The notes beneath the pieces were generated by a model, which ran no database searches, was not told the DNA's origin, and saw nothing but the letters and a program-made list of their open reading frames with translations. From Hyaloperonospora brassicae (lineage: Eukaryota; Oomycota; Peronosporomycetes; Peronosporales; Peronosporaceae), in contig CANTFL010000409.1 of the NCBI GenBank assembly GCA_947650285.1, positions 124,001 through 188,000 on the forward strand: a stretch of DNA of 64,000 nt, in the 5' to 3' direction. Shown here one piece after another: positions 51,382-60,834 of this stretch. The position numbers were made by a program, and so were the translations under genes. Positions within the stretch are counted from its first letter, which is position 1; every line of letters starts with the position of its first letter.

Positions 51382-52889
51382 ATGCCGCTCGAATCGACTA
51401 TGATCTGGTACGTTTGCCGCCGCTTTTCGTGCCAATGCGCATCTTCTGTACACGCGTCTGTCTTTGCCCGTGTTCTGCATGCCCGAAGTGTCGACAAGTG
51501 CCGATTATTGACGCTTCTGTGCTGTTTTTGACCGCAGTTTGGACAATTCCGAGTGGATGCGGAACGGAGACTACATTCCCTCGCGTCTCGAGGCGCAACA
51601 TGACGCAGCGAATCTGCTGTGTGGCACCAAGACGCAGTCGAATCCAGAGAGCACAGTGGGCGTGCTGGCTATGGCTGGAAAGAGGTACAACAAGCTGCAC
51701 GCCGAAATGTCAAAAACAGCGCAATAGGTTGAACGGATGTTTGACGCTGTGGTAGCATTCAAGTCCTGGCGTCCCCGACCGACAACATGGGAACGCTGCT
51801 GGGCGCGATCCATCGCGTCGAAATTGGCGGCACGATGAAGCTCGCGAACGCCATTCAGGTGGCGCAGCTTGCTCTTAAGCACCGACGCAACAAGACAGGT
51901 AGGTCTTTTCGGACGTGTCAAAAAGGCAAAAACGATATTTCAGACAAAAGGAAGGCGATGGCTAAGTGGGAATGTGTCTATTCGGACAGGTGGTCAGCGC
52001 GTCGTGGTGTTTGTCGGCTCACCCATCGAGGAAGATGAAAAGCAGTTGACCAGGATTGGCAAGTTGCTCAAGAAGAACAATGTGCGTCTTGCTGAGTAGA
52101 AGAATGGCTCGAAGAGGGTCAACCGATCTGATAGTATTGCTACTGCTGCTGCTGATGATGATGCTGATTCGTGTAGATTGCTGTGGATGTGGTGAGCATG
52201 GGCGAACTCGATGCCAATGCTGCCAAGCTACAGGCGTTCGTGAGCGCTGCCAGCAGCAATAACAACAGCCATCTAGTGACAGTGCCGTCGGGCGTGCTAC
52301 CCTCGGACGTGTTGGTCTCGTCGCCTGTACTGCACGGAGACGATGGAGCTGCTGCTGCCGCGGCTGCGAGCGGTGGCGGCGGTGGCAACGGTGCTTTCAC
52401 CGAGTACGGTGGCGTGGACCCGAGCATGGACCCCGAGCTGGCTTTGGTAGGTAGCAATGCTGCTTTTAGCCCTTGTACGATGGATGAGATCTGATGTCGT
52501 GTTCGTTGCAGGCCCTGCGAGTATCGATGGAGGAAGAGCGTGCCCGTCAAGAGGCTGCCCAGAAACGCGCAGCTGAAGCAGAGGCTGCTGCTACTGCTGC
52601 TGCATCTGCCACTCCTGCTGCCGTCGCGGCTTCTGAGCAGACTGTGTCTGCCATGGAGGCTGCAGGTGCATCAGTGTCGGCTCCCGCAGCCGCTTCGTCG
52701 GCGCCCCCTCCTGCACCGGCACCGGCGTCCAATTTGCCGTTCATGGACCCCAAATTCGTCAACTCATTGCTGTCGGGATTGCCTGGCGTGGACCCGAACG
52801 ATCCGAAGATCCAGGCTGCTATGGCGCAGATGGCAAAGAAGGACGAGAAGAAGGATGGTAACGATGAAGAAAAGAAGGAGGACGAGTAG
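51382..52889 (+). CDS. RPN10: 26S proteasome ubiquitin receptor RPN10 (PSMD4)
   Basis: Regulatory-particle subunit that binds polyubiquitin. Six exons: 51382-51407 (26 nt), 51538-51684, 51756-51898, 51990-52081, 52177-52446 and 52512-52889; total 351 aa. The tiny first exon gives MPLESTMI, and the Cys codon is split by the intron before LDNSEWMRNGDYIPSR. The VWA domain covers about 1-190 (HDAANLLCG, STVGVLAMAGK, VVVFVGSPIEEDE, NAAKLQAFVSAASS). A single UIM spans the exon 5/6 junction (DPELAL-ALRVSMEEER, about 220-236). The C-terminal part is Ala/Pro-rich and ends in a Lys/Glu/Asp-rich tail after LPFMDPKFVNSLLSGLPGVD. Confidence 0.93.
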
Positions 52890-53313
52890 AGAGGGAGACC
52901 AAACGAATGATAAAGTGCAGCGCTGGCGTACGAGACTGCCGGCGCACGAGTCGTCAATCGAAACACCAGACGATCGATTGATTCGCATCGCGTCGACCGG
53001 TCCCGCACTTGCACTCACTTGTCAAATGTAACGTCGCCATTGTCGCGCGTCAACAACCCCTCGTCTCTTGTTGGGCTCAGGCGTTAGACGGGCGTACACA
53101 CCCGTGACGTTGAAGTTGTCGTTTTGTCGCGTACTGGGCCACTAATGTGCTTGTCGTTGCACAAGTGCACTTCCTCGTCCCACATCGTTCTCACCTGAGC
53201 CCGCACAACACACATTGTGTCGAGCTCTGCCACTAGCCACTCACTAGACACCCCACTCATCCATCGGTCCATCCATCGATCGGTCAACCAGAAGTGAGGG
53301 TCACTTCTTCCCA

Positions 53314-53359
<46 letters not shown>

Positions 53360-53444
53360 AGTCAACCATTTTGCATTCCTCCATTCTGGAATTCCTCGCC
53401 AGGTCGCATCATCACTCAGCCCGAACGACCGCGTTCCGACACCT
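52890..53444. other. Intergenic with (TC)n tract
   Basis: A pure TC run at about 53317-53358 lies 86 bases before the kinase ATG, probably promoter or 5' UTR. No gene seen. Confidence 0.55.
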
Positions 53445-54233
53445 ATGGTGGGGCCTTTCCAGCGCGAGGACTCGACGTTGAGCGACGAGTCGAAGCGGTT
53501 CCTCAACTCGCTGCCCTCGACGTTCAGCAGCCACTTCCGGAAACACCGCCACTTTCTGCCCGCGTGGACGGCGCACACGTACTGCCTCCGGATCAAGTCG
53601 ACGTTTCTGGTGTACCACCGCGCGAGTCGACCAGGAGGTCCGACGAGGTCCGCTTTCTGGCAGCAGCAGCAACACGCGCGCAAGTATCTCGACCTGCAGC
53701 TCTGCACGGTGACGCTCCTGGACGTCGACCACTCGACGCACGGGTTCGTGATCAGTCTCACGCTCGAGTCGAGCCGCACGCACCGCACGGTCTCTTTTGC
53801 CGCCGCCTCGGAGAAACACCGGGCGCAGTTTGCCGCACACATTGCGGCCGTGCAACACCAGCGCCTGTCGCTGCGAGCGTTCACGACGCTCAAGTTGCTC
53901 GGTCGGGGCCACTATGGCCGCGTGGTTTTGGCGTCGCGGGCAGCCGACCCGCAGCTGTACGCCATCAAAGAGATGAAGCTCGGCCCCGTCAAGACCAAAG
54001 TCGTGGTCGCCGAGCGCGCCGTCATGGAGTGGGCCAGCGGCCACCCGTTCGTGCTCGGCCTCGAGTACGCGCTGGCCCGGGGCCGCTCGGTCTTCCTCGT
54101 GTCCAAGTTCATGCAGGGGGGCGACCTCTTTGGGCACCTGCGCAAGCAGCGCGGCGGCCGGTTCCCTGAAGCCGCCGTGCGGTTCTACGCGGCCGAGTTA
54201 CTGCTCGCGCTCGAGCACCTGCACCGGCTGCGG

Positions 54234-54266
<33 letters not shown>

Positions 54267-55001
54267 CTGCTCGACAGCTGTGGCCACGTCAAGTTGGCCG
54301 ACATGGGGCTGGCAAAGCAATTGGCAGGGGCCGCTGCTGCTGCTGCTGCAGGACGGACCACGACGGCGTGCGGGACGGACATGTACCTGCCGCCCGAGAT
54401 GGCCGCCCGAGACGCCGCGGGCCACGGACTGGCGGTGGACCTGTGGCAGTGCGGCTGCCTCGTGTTTGAGCTCGCGACGGGGTCCCCGCCGTTCTTCCGG
54501 CCGCAGTCGAGTCGCAAGAGCTTACGCCAGCGCATCCTATACGCGCCCGTGCAGTACCCCGACGACATGTCGCCCGAGCTCAAGAATTTGGTGGCGGCAT
54601 TGCTGGAGAAGCGACAGGAAGACCGACTCGGCTACGACGGCGGCATGCGAGACGTCTGCGCGCACGCGTTCTTTAAGGCCATTGACTGGGACAGTGTCTA
54701 CAGGCGGCAGCTCGAGCCGCCGCTGGTCCCCGGACCGCCCGGCGAAGAGCTCGTGGCGAACTTTGACGCGCACTTTACCGGTCAACCGCACACTATCTAC
54801 GCGCCCGACGCGATCGCGAGCTGTTTGGCGCGCGACTTTGTCGGGTTTGACTACGTGCGACCTGCGCACGTGTTGTCGAATGGGGCACTGGGGTCGAGTC
54901 GCACTGCGACAGCGTCGACGTTGTCGAGTCGCGCGAGCACTGTGAAGGACGTGCGGGACAGTATGATTGAGTGCAGCTATGGACCGGTGGATTGCGAGTA
55001 G
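53445..55001 (+). CDS. PH-domain AGC-type kinase with DMG in place of DFG
   Basis: Intronless, 518 aa. Residues about 30-140 look like a PH domain (HTYCLRIKSTFLVYHR, final helix SEKHRAQFAAHIAAV). The kinase core starts LLGRGHYGRVVL (about 150), with catalytic YAIKEM lysine near 175 and HRDVKPENVLL near 267. The metal-binding DFG is DMG (about 286). The activation segment reads ACGTDMYLPPE instead of CGTPEYLAPE. The AGC extension ends with FVGFDY (about 465-471), where Asp replaces the phosphorylated Ser/Thr of the hydrophobic motif. This suggests hydrophobic-motif activation without phosphorylation, as in PRK-type kinases. Compared with the kinase at 22595 it is a distant paralogue. The rest of the machinery looks intact, so it is probably active. 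Confidence 0.88.
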
Positions 55002-55288
55002 CCTCGACAAGTGGGGACGCCGCCTGGAAACCGAAGCGGCGGTTGACTCGGTCCAAGCGAGTCGAGACTTACTTGACCGTGCAAGTCAACCCAACCGACC
55101 AGGTGACCAACCAACTGGGACTGTCGATAGCTGTTCAGTTGGGATTGATCTCATTGTCATCGCGTGGCGTTACTGGACTCCGTGTCGGCTACTGACTGCT
55201 GTGTTTCTTGGCCCGGCGTTGGCTGTGCCGGCAGTTGTGTTTGCGACGTTCACTTCCGCCCTGAAGCCCCTCCCTCACCAGGTACACC

Positions 55289-55352
55289 GCTCACGAGATT
55301 GCATGGCTCACGAGATTGCATGGCTCACGAGATTGCATGGCTCACGAGATTG
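55289..55352 (+). repeat. 17 bp tandem repeat overlapping the MINDY stop codon
   Basis: GCTCACGAGATTGCATG starts at 55289, 55306, 55323 and 55340; the last copy is partial. The MINDY stop codon (55342-55344, minus strand) and its last codons lie in the final unit. Confidence 0.9.
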
Positions 55353-57461
55353 TGCAGTCGCTGCTTTCTGAGGTCTTCCGTCGTTGACTGCTGCGGACGG
55401 AACGCTGCTGCTGCTGCTGCTGCAAGTGCCGTTGACGCAGTTGTTCTTGTTCCTGCTGGCACTGACGCGTCTGCGCGTCCACCTGCCGCTTGTGCTCCTC
55501 GTAGTATTGCTCTGCCCGTCGCTGGGCTTCCAACTCTTCCTCCGAAAGCACCAATTGACCGTCAGCAGCAACGACACCAACCGATCCGCTCGTACTCGTG
55601 TCACGACCGTGGACAGCAGCATCTTGGCCACTGCTTTCGTTTCGCTTCACGCTCTCGACGTCGTGGCTGCTTTTTCCAGCTATGTTGTGTTCCACAGCAT
55701 TACCCGAGTGTTGAGACGACGCGGGCCCGTTACCACGCGCTAGTTGCTCTTCCTCTTGCTGTATCTTCAGCGCCAACAGGTAGTCGGGATCAACGACGTT
55801 GTCTTTGTTCTGTCCAACAGACTCGCTGAATGAAGCACATCCCGCAAGGCTCAAGGCTCGAGCTTCTTGCAACGCCTGCTTTTCTTCGTCTCCCCCTCGC
55901 TCCTGCTGCTGCGTCAGAATACTCTTTTGCTGCTCGGACGACGTAACGGGTCGGAACTGCGCGTCAAGATACTCTGTGTCTCCGTCGATCTCGTCCAGCA
56001 GCTCCCACACCACCGTAGGCTCGTCAAGGTACCCAGCGTCGGTGACCAGCAAGTACAGCTTACCTCCAAACTGCATGGAACAATAGCCAGCACGCACGCA
56101 AAACAGTCAGAACACAGCGGACGACGAGCGAAAGCAATTGAGCGAGGCCGACATCGCTCGAGTCCATGACGGTCCGTACCTTGAAGAGAGTAGAGAAGTG
56201 GTTGTTGCGGAAGAAGACACACAGCTGGCGCTCTCGGATCCCTTCGTGCAGCTTCACGAGGCCGTAATATGTGAGTTGGCTTGCAGTTGAGCTAAAAAAT
56301 GCATCGAGTACTGGACCTTCTTCGAGAAGCGTTGTGGCCGTCACCAGCGCATCCGCATCACTGATGTGGCGCTCCTTCATCATGGCCTGCACTGTTTGCT
56401 GCGTCGGACTCTTCTTTCGACATGACATTGACGCATCCGACTCAACGGGTTTTGGTCCATTTGGCGAGGCAGGCGCGCTAGCAACATGAATCGAAAGGTC
56501 CTCGAACCCTACCGTCTGGACCTCTAGCGGCGCTGGAACAGCAGCTGCCGCAGGCCCTGCGACCTCGTTCTCGACGTGTGCCACTACAGCATCCGGCCGC
56601 AACCCGTCGTCCATGTGCTTCGCCTCTGCTACTATCTTTTTCGTGTTCTCTTCTTCCGTCAGCAATACTCCACGGTAGTCCACCAGCCGCTCAATCAGCT
56701 CATTGTACGACTTGTTGCCCACCACTTTCATCTAGAACGCATGCTCGGGTTAGCTTCTACATACCGACAGCAAGTACTTCCGTTCGTCCATCCATCAGCA
56801 ACGCACTGTCAGCTCGTCCTGATCATCCAGCAGCCAGCCATGGACCAGCTCCATGTCCAGCATGTCAAACACAGCACAGGCCACCGTGTACTCAAAGTCC
56901 TTGATACTGCAAGATCACAAGCACCAAACAACCCGTCAGCACTTCCTAGCGCTCTCGAGCGTCCCCCAATCTGCCTCTCTATCTCTATCTCTATCCCTCT
57001 ACCTCGACACCCACAACTCACTTATGGAAACGCACGTTGACGTCCAGTCCCTCCAACATACTCGGCAGCAGTCCCACCACATCGTCCAGCGTCTTCTCTT
57101 GTGTCAGTCGCTGCAACTCACTCGCGTGACTCAGCTGCGTCAATCACATTCCCACAGCAGTCAGTCTTTCGTCCACCACTTTCCTCTCGCACCCACTCTC
57201 TCTCTCTCTCCCTCTCTCTCTCTCGTCCAATAGTCGCACCGGTGGGTTCGTCTCGAGCAGTCGGCGGTGGACGAGTTGCATCAGATCGTGAGCGCTCACA
57301 ACGCCAAAGGACGTGACGACTCCTTCGAGCGTCAGCTGCCCGCGCAACAGCAGCACGTTGGCGATGGCCAGCAGCGGACACGGCCCGTTCGCGTTCTGAC
57401 ACACGTAGCGCACGCTCTTCCCGAGGAACTGCGTCGGCTTCACAGCGTACGCTTCGGCCAT
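55342..57461 (-). CDS. MINDY-family deubiquitinase
   Basis: Cysteine protease that trims K48-linked ubiquitin chains (MINDY1/2, FAM63 group). Exons: 57461-57240, 57134-57022, 56906-56807, 56731-56180 and 56070-55342; total 571 aa. ATG 57461 opens MAEAYAVKPTQF. Catalytic Gln22 and Cys28 lie in CQNANGPCPLLAIANVLLLRG. Exons 2-3 give LDDVVGLLPSMLEGLDVNVRF and DFEYTVACAVFDML ... HGWLLDDQDE. The catalytic His is in FFRNNHFSTLFK (H323). Exon 5 continues LYLLVTDAGYLDEPTVVWELL. DYLLALKIQQEEEQLARG near the C-terminus fits a ubiquitin-binding MIU helix, followed by a Gln-rich end. The gene is divergent from NUXM-B. Confidence 0.9.
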
Positions 57462-57520
57462 GACCGCCGAGGACAAAGTCGAGGCCTCGGCCCGTAGTAC
57501 AGTTGATCTGAGTCCGGCAC

Positions 57521-57622
57521 GTCGTCGAGCCCTAGCCCTGCTGTAATCAATTTGCACACAAAACCCTCGTCGTCGTCGAGCCCTAGCCCTGTTGTAAACA
57601 ATTTGCACACAAAACCCTCGTC
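57521..57622. repeat. 51 bp direct repeat, two copies, upstream of MINDY
   Basis: GTCGTCGAGCCCTAGCCCTG at 57521 and again at 57572, each followed by (C/T)TGTAA(T/A)CAATTTGCACACAAAACCCTC. Spacing is 51 bases, with two differences between the copies. It sits between the divergent starts of MINDY (57461) and NUXM-B (57727). Confidence 0.9.
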
Positions 57623-57726
57623 GTCGTCTTCGGCGTAACTTATTGCAGTGCGTACCTAAGGGATACGCGTACGTACGCACCTGACACACCAAGTGAGTGT
57701 ACAGTTGACGTGCACGAAGAAGAAGA

Positions 57727-57896
57727 ATGGACCGTAAGCGCCCCGAGCTCCATGACCCGCGCGTGCCGCGCTTCCCCGTGATCTACAAAGAGCCGACATC
57801 CGAGCAAGTACGGGAGAACATGAGCCGAGCCGATTTTATCCAGAGTGCTATCGTCGGCACTGTCTGTTTTCCACTCGGGTACATTGTCGGTACGTT

Positions 57897-57931
<35 letters not shown>

Positions 57932-58184
57932 GTGTGGGTTCGTGCAGCTGCAGAGGGACAAGAGGGCTATGTGAATGTACGAGAGAACACTGAAGCTGTT
58001 TTCTGTAGCTCGCCAACTGGACCGCAGCCTCGCGCGTCCCGGCATGTGGTTCACGGGGATATTGGGTGCAGCAGGTAGCGTCGCGCTGGGCTTTCACAAC
58101 TCGTCACTGCGTCTGCAGGGCTTCGGGCGCAATGACGAAGAGGTGGCACGTTACGGGCCGCCATCGACACAGCAGCAGCCATAG
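57727..58184 (+). CDS. Mitochondrial complex I 21 kDa (NUXM-type) subunit, copy B
   Basis: Paralogue of the gene at 4515-4923. Exons are 57727-57889 (163 nt, the same length as in copy A) and 58009-58184, with a phase-1 intron (GTACGT/TAG) at the matching position; total 112 aa. The N-terminus reads RPELHDPRVPRFPVIYKEP, the middle has a hydrophobic segment that crosses the intron, and the second half has WFTGILGAAGSVALGFHNSS followed by LRLQGFGRNDEE. NSSxRLQG is shared with copy A, but most other positions differ, and the C-terminus (PPSTQQQP) is unrelated to that of copy A. The intron starts with a (TGTC)n run. It may be a specialised or stage-specific isoform. Confidence 0.8.
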
Positions 58185-59562
58185 CGCTTTGTGTGCTCGA
58201 TCATGTCAACACCAGCGGAACGGCTGTGGCTGTCTACTGGAGATAAACGAGGGACGTTGTGGCAGTTGCAATGCATTTGCAGTGTCTGAGAGATGCACGA
58301 GTTCAGCTCGCGACGATCGTTGACGTGCAAGTGCACGTGTTGCTGGATGAAGCTCGAAGACCCGGAGCATTCTTTGGGCGTAGGCGAGTATGTGTATACA
58401 CTTACACTGGGTACCACACGATGGAGACAATGGGTACGCAACGACAGAAGGGCAATGCCACCGCTAGACGTAGGAGAGGAATCGCTCGGCATGCCGCAGA
58501 TAGTGACGTTGTTGCCGGTTGACGCACAGTAACTGCTTTTCAGACGGTATACCTGGCCTTGTATACGTCTGTAAACCGTAACCAAATGATAAACTGTAGC
58601 CAAACGACACGAGCAGGTGCGGTGCCCAGTGGTGTGTGTGTCAATTACACAGCTTTGCGGCGCTGCTCTCGAAATGTACTGATCCGTCGATTCGGTCTTG
58701 CGCACTTCATATTCTTACTTTTCGCACTGGAAGTAACATCTGCGCACCACCCGCCTCGCCTTTTCGTCCGTGCCAGTCATTACCGAATTCCCTCTTCGAT
58801 ACTACAGGATGGAGCACGTGGACCAGGTACCTTTTGCTGTCTGAAGCTTACGACTGAGCAGTTGAGACACGCGGGAAGAGGAGAAGGGGCAGGAGATCGT
58901 TCGTTATGACTGAAGACTGAGGTGCCGGGCGGTAAGGCAGATAGCAAGTGGAGCAAACAAAGGGGAACAGGGAGGCGTTTGGCCCGGTCTTGTGGCGGTG
59001 GAAGCTGTCTGGTGGCTGTCTGGTGGCTGTCTGGTGGCTATCTGTTTGGTGTCGCTCTCGAGTCGTGAAGTACCGATTGCAAGACAGGCAGGAGGAGCTG
59101 AAGGAGCTGGCTAGCTAGTTGGTTGGGGTGATGGCCCACCAAGGCTGTAATCCACACACACACACACACACACAATCGCTTTGTGTATGGAGTGATTGCC
59201 GAGTCAAAGCAGGAAGAGGGAGACAGAGGTGACATTGCCGTCAGTGCCATCGACAGCGATGTCGTCTGTCTGCTGTGGCTGCAGATGGCAATGACGTCTT
59301 TGTCGTTGTTTCTCTCTCTCTCTTCTGCTGAGACTGCGAGACCCTGAAGGAAACGTTGTCAAACCGACTCATCATCGGCAGGTCCCCCTTGGATCTCTCT
59401 CTCAGAGAGGTCCGCACACTAAGCTGTCTGTATGCTGCCCCGCAGCAGTCAACGGAAACGAAGACAGAGCACTGCTCTCGCTCTTGTGTCCCTTCGCCCT
59501 CTCCTTTTGTCTTGCTGTATGCTGATCTGCCGGGTACTTACTGCTTGTTATGTGGTTGCGAA
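58185..59562. other. Interval between NUXM-B and RPS11-B, upstream blocks shared with locus A
   Basis: Holds a CTGTCTGGTGG triplet repeat at about 59008-59040, an (AC)n run at 59153-59174 and blocks that match the region upstream of RPS11-A (59105-59160 and about 59322-59385). No separate gene recognised. Confidence 0.5.
59105..59160 (+). promoter_or_regulatory. Conserved block upstream of RPS11-B
   Basis: GCTGGCTAGCTAGTTGGTTG, GGGTGATGGCCCACCAAGGC and TGTAATCCACAC match the block at 3725-3780 upstream of RPS11-A with about one change. It includes ATGGCCCACCAA at 59131. It is either a shared ribosomal-protein promoter element or an unrecognised first exon. Confidence 0.4.
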
Positions 59563-60030
59563 ATGCAGACGGAGAAGGCTTACCAGAAGCAGCAGGGCGT
59601 GTTCCTTGCGAGCAAGAAGTTTGCCGGCAAGAAGAAAGGCCCTCGATTCTACAAGGAGGTGGGTCTCGGCTTCAAGACCCCCAAGAGCGCCATTGATGGC
59701 CAGTACGTGGACAAGAAGTGCCCGTTCACCGGCAACATTTCGATCCGTGGCCGTATCCTCAAGGGTGTCGTGCTGTCGAACAAGATGAAGCGCACGATCA
59801 TCGTGCGTCGTGACTACCTGCACTTTGTCAAGAAGTACAAGCGTTTCGAGAAGCGTCACAAGAACGTGGCGGCGCACTTGTCGCCGGCCTTCCGTGTCAA
59901 GGAAGGCGATGTTGTCACGATTGGCCAGTGCCGCCCGCTCGCCAAGACGGTGCGCTTCAACGTGCTGGAAGTCGAGCCTGCTTCGGAGACCAAGCCCATC
60001 AACGTGCGCAAGCAGTTCCGTCAGTTCTAA
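59563..60030 (+). CDS. RPS11: Small ribosomal subunit protein uS17 (S11), copy B
   Basis: 155 aa from ATG 59563 ([20 protein letters not shown]); the protein is identical to copy A over its whole length apart from the start codon. At nucleotide level only a handful of synonymous changes separate them in the first 240 bases (for example CTT/CTC, GGC/GGT, CGA/CGT, ATT/ATC). The ATG overlaps an acceptor-like ATGCAG, so as in copy A a spliced upstream start is possible. It is downstream of NUXM-B on the same strand and convergent with the NPC1-like gene at 60835. Confidence 0.92.
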   Translation: MQTEKAYQKQQGVFLASKKFAGKKKGPRFYKEVGLGFKTPKSAIDGQYVDKKCPFTGNISIRGRILKGVVLSNKMKRTIIVRRDYLHFVKKYKRFEKRHKNVAAHLSPAFRVKEGDVVTIGQCRPLAKTVRFNVLEVEPASETKPINVRKQFRQF

Positions 60031-60834
60031 GCTCTCGACGAGTCCATCGGTCAATCGGTCTGCTGAGGATGGATTCGGTTCTGGTCAGCTCAAGCTAATA
60101 AAAGTACGGTCCGCTTTGGATTGGAACGGGGAATTTATCGCATAACTGTGCTGTTGTGTCGGTCTTTGTGCTCGTGCCCACGTGCAGGAGTGCACGTGAC
60201 GAGTCTAAGTGTCCGAACCTTTTGTGCCATGCAACGAACTGCGCAGTGTAGTAGCAGTGACTGTTGTATCGCTTGTTTAGACGAAGCGCGAAGTCTGTGA
60301 CCAACTAGCAGTGAACGCAGAAATGATAGGGCAGGTTGGGTCTCGTGACAATGTCGATGGAGGTAGACACCGCGATCTTGGTATTGCCACCCACAAACAA
60401 GATCCGACGACAGTTCTTTCATGTGCTCAACTCGCTCAGTGCATTTCTGTGGGCGGAGCCACCGACTGCGCGGAAACGACAGATTGTGTGCTGTAGAAGC
60501 GCAGTCTGAGTATCAACGAGCACCTAAAATGCCTCGGTAAAGACCTGGTAGACACCCTGGTACTATTTTATCTTTTCACGGTCGCCTTCCGACAAGCATT
60601 CAGCGCCTTATCGTGCCTTCCACCAGATTCTTGAGCGTCGTCATGGAGATCTATCTCACTCCGTGCTGCGTGTCTTCATCATTGCAACAGGCTTCGGTTT
60701 CGTCTCAGACTACTGACTTACCTCAAGAAGCAATACATCGACTGTATCGTGTACGTTCTTTCAGAAGTACTACATGGTCCGCCCCAGTGCCATCGAGTCG
60801 TCCATCGACATTATACCATTAGTTGATGTAATTT
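60031..60834. other. Convergent intergenic region
   Basis: The first 85 bases match the 3' UTR of RPS11-A closely (GCTGAGGATGGATTCGGTTC, then CTGGTCAGCTC) and contain AATAAAA. The rest shows no gene; the right edge is the NPC1-like 3' UTR. Confidence 0.55.
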
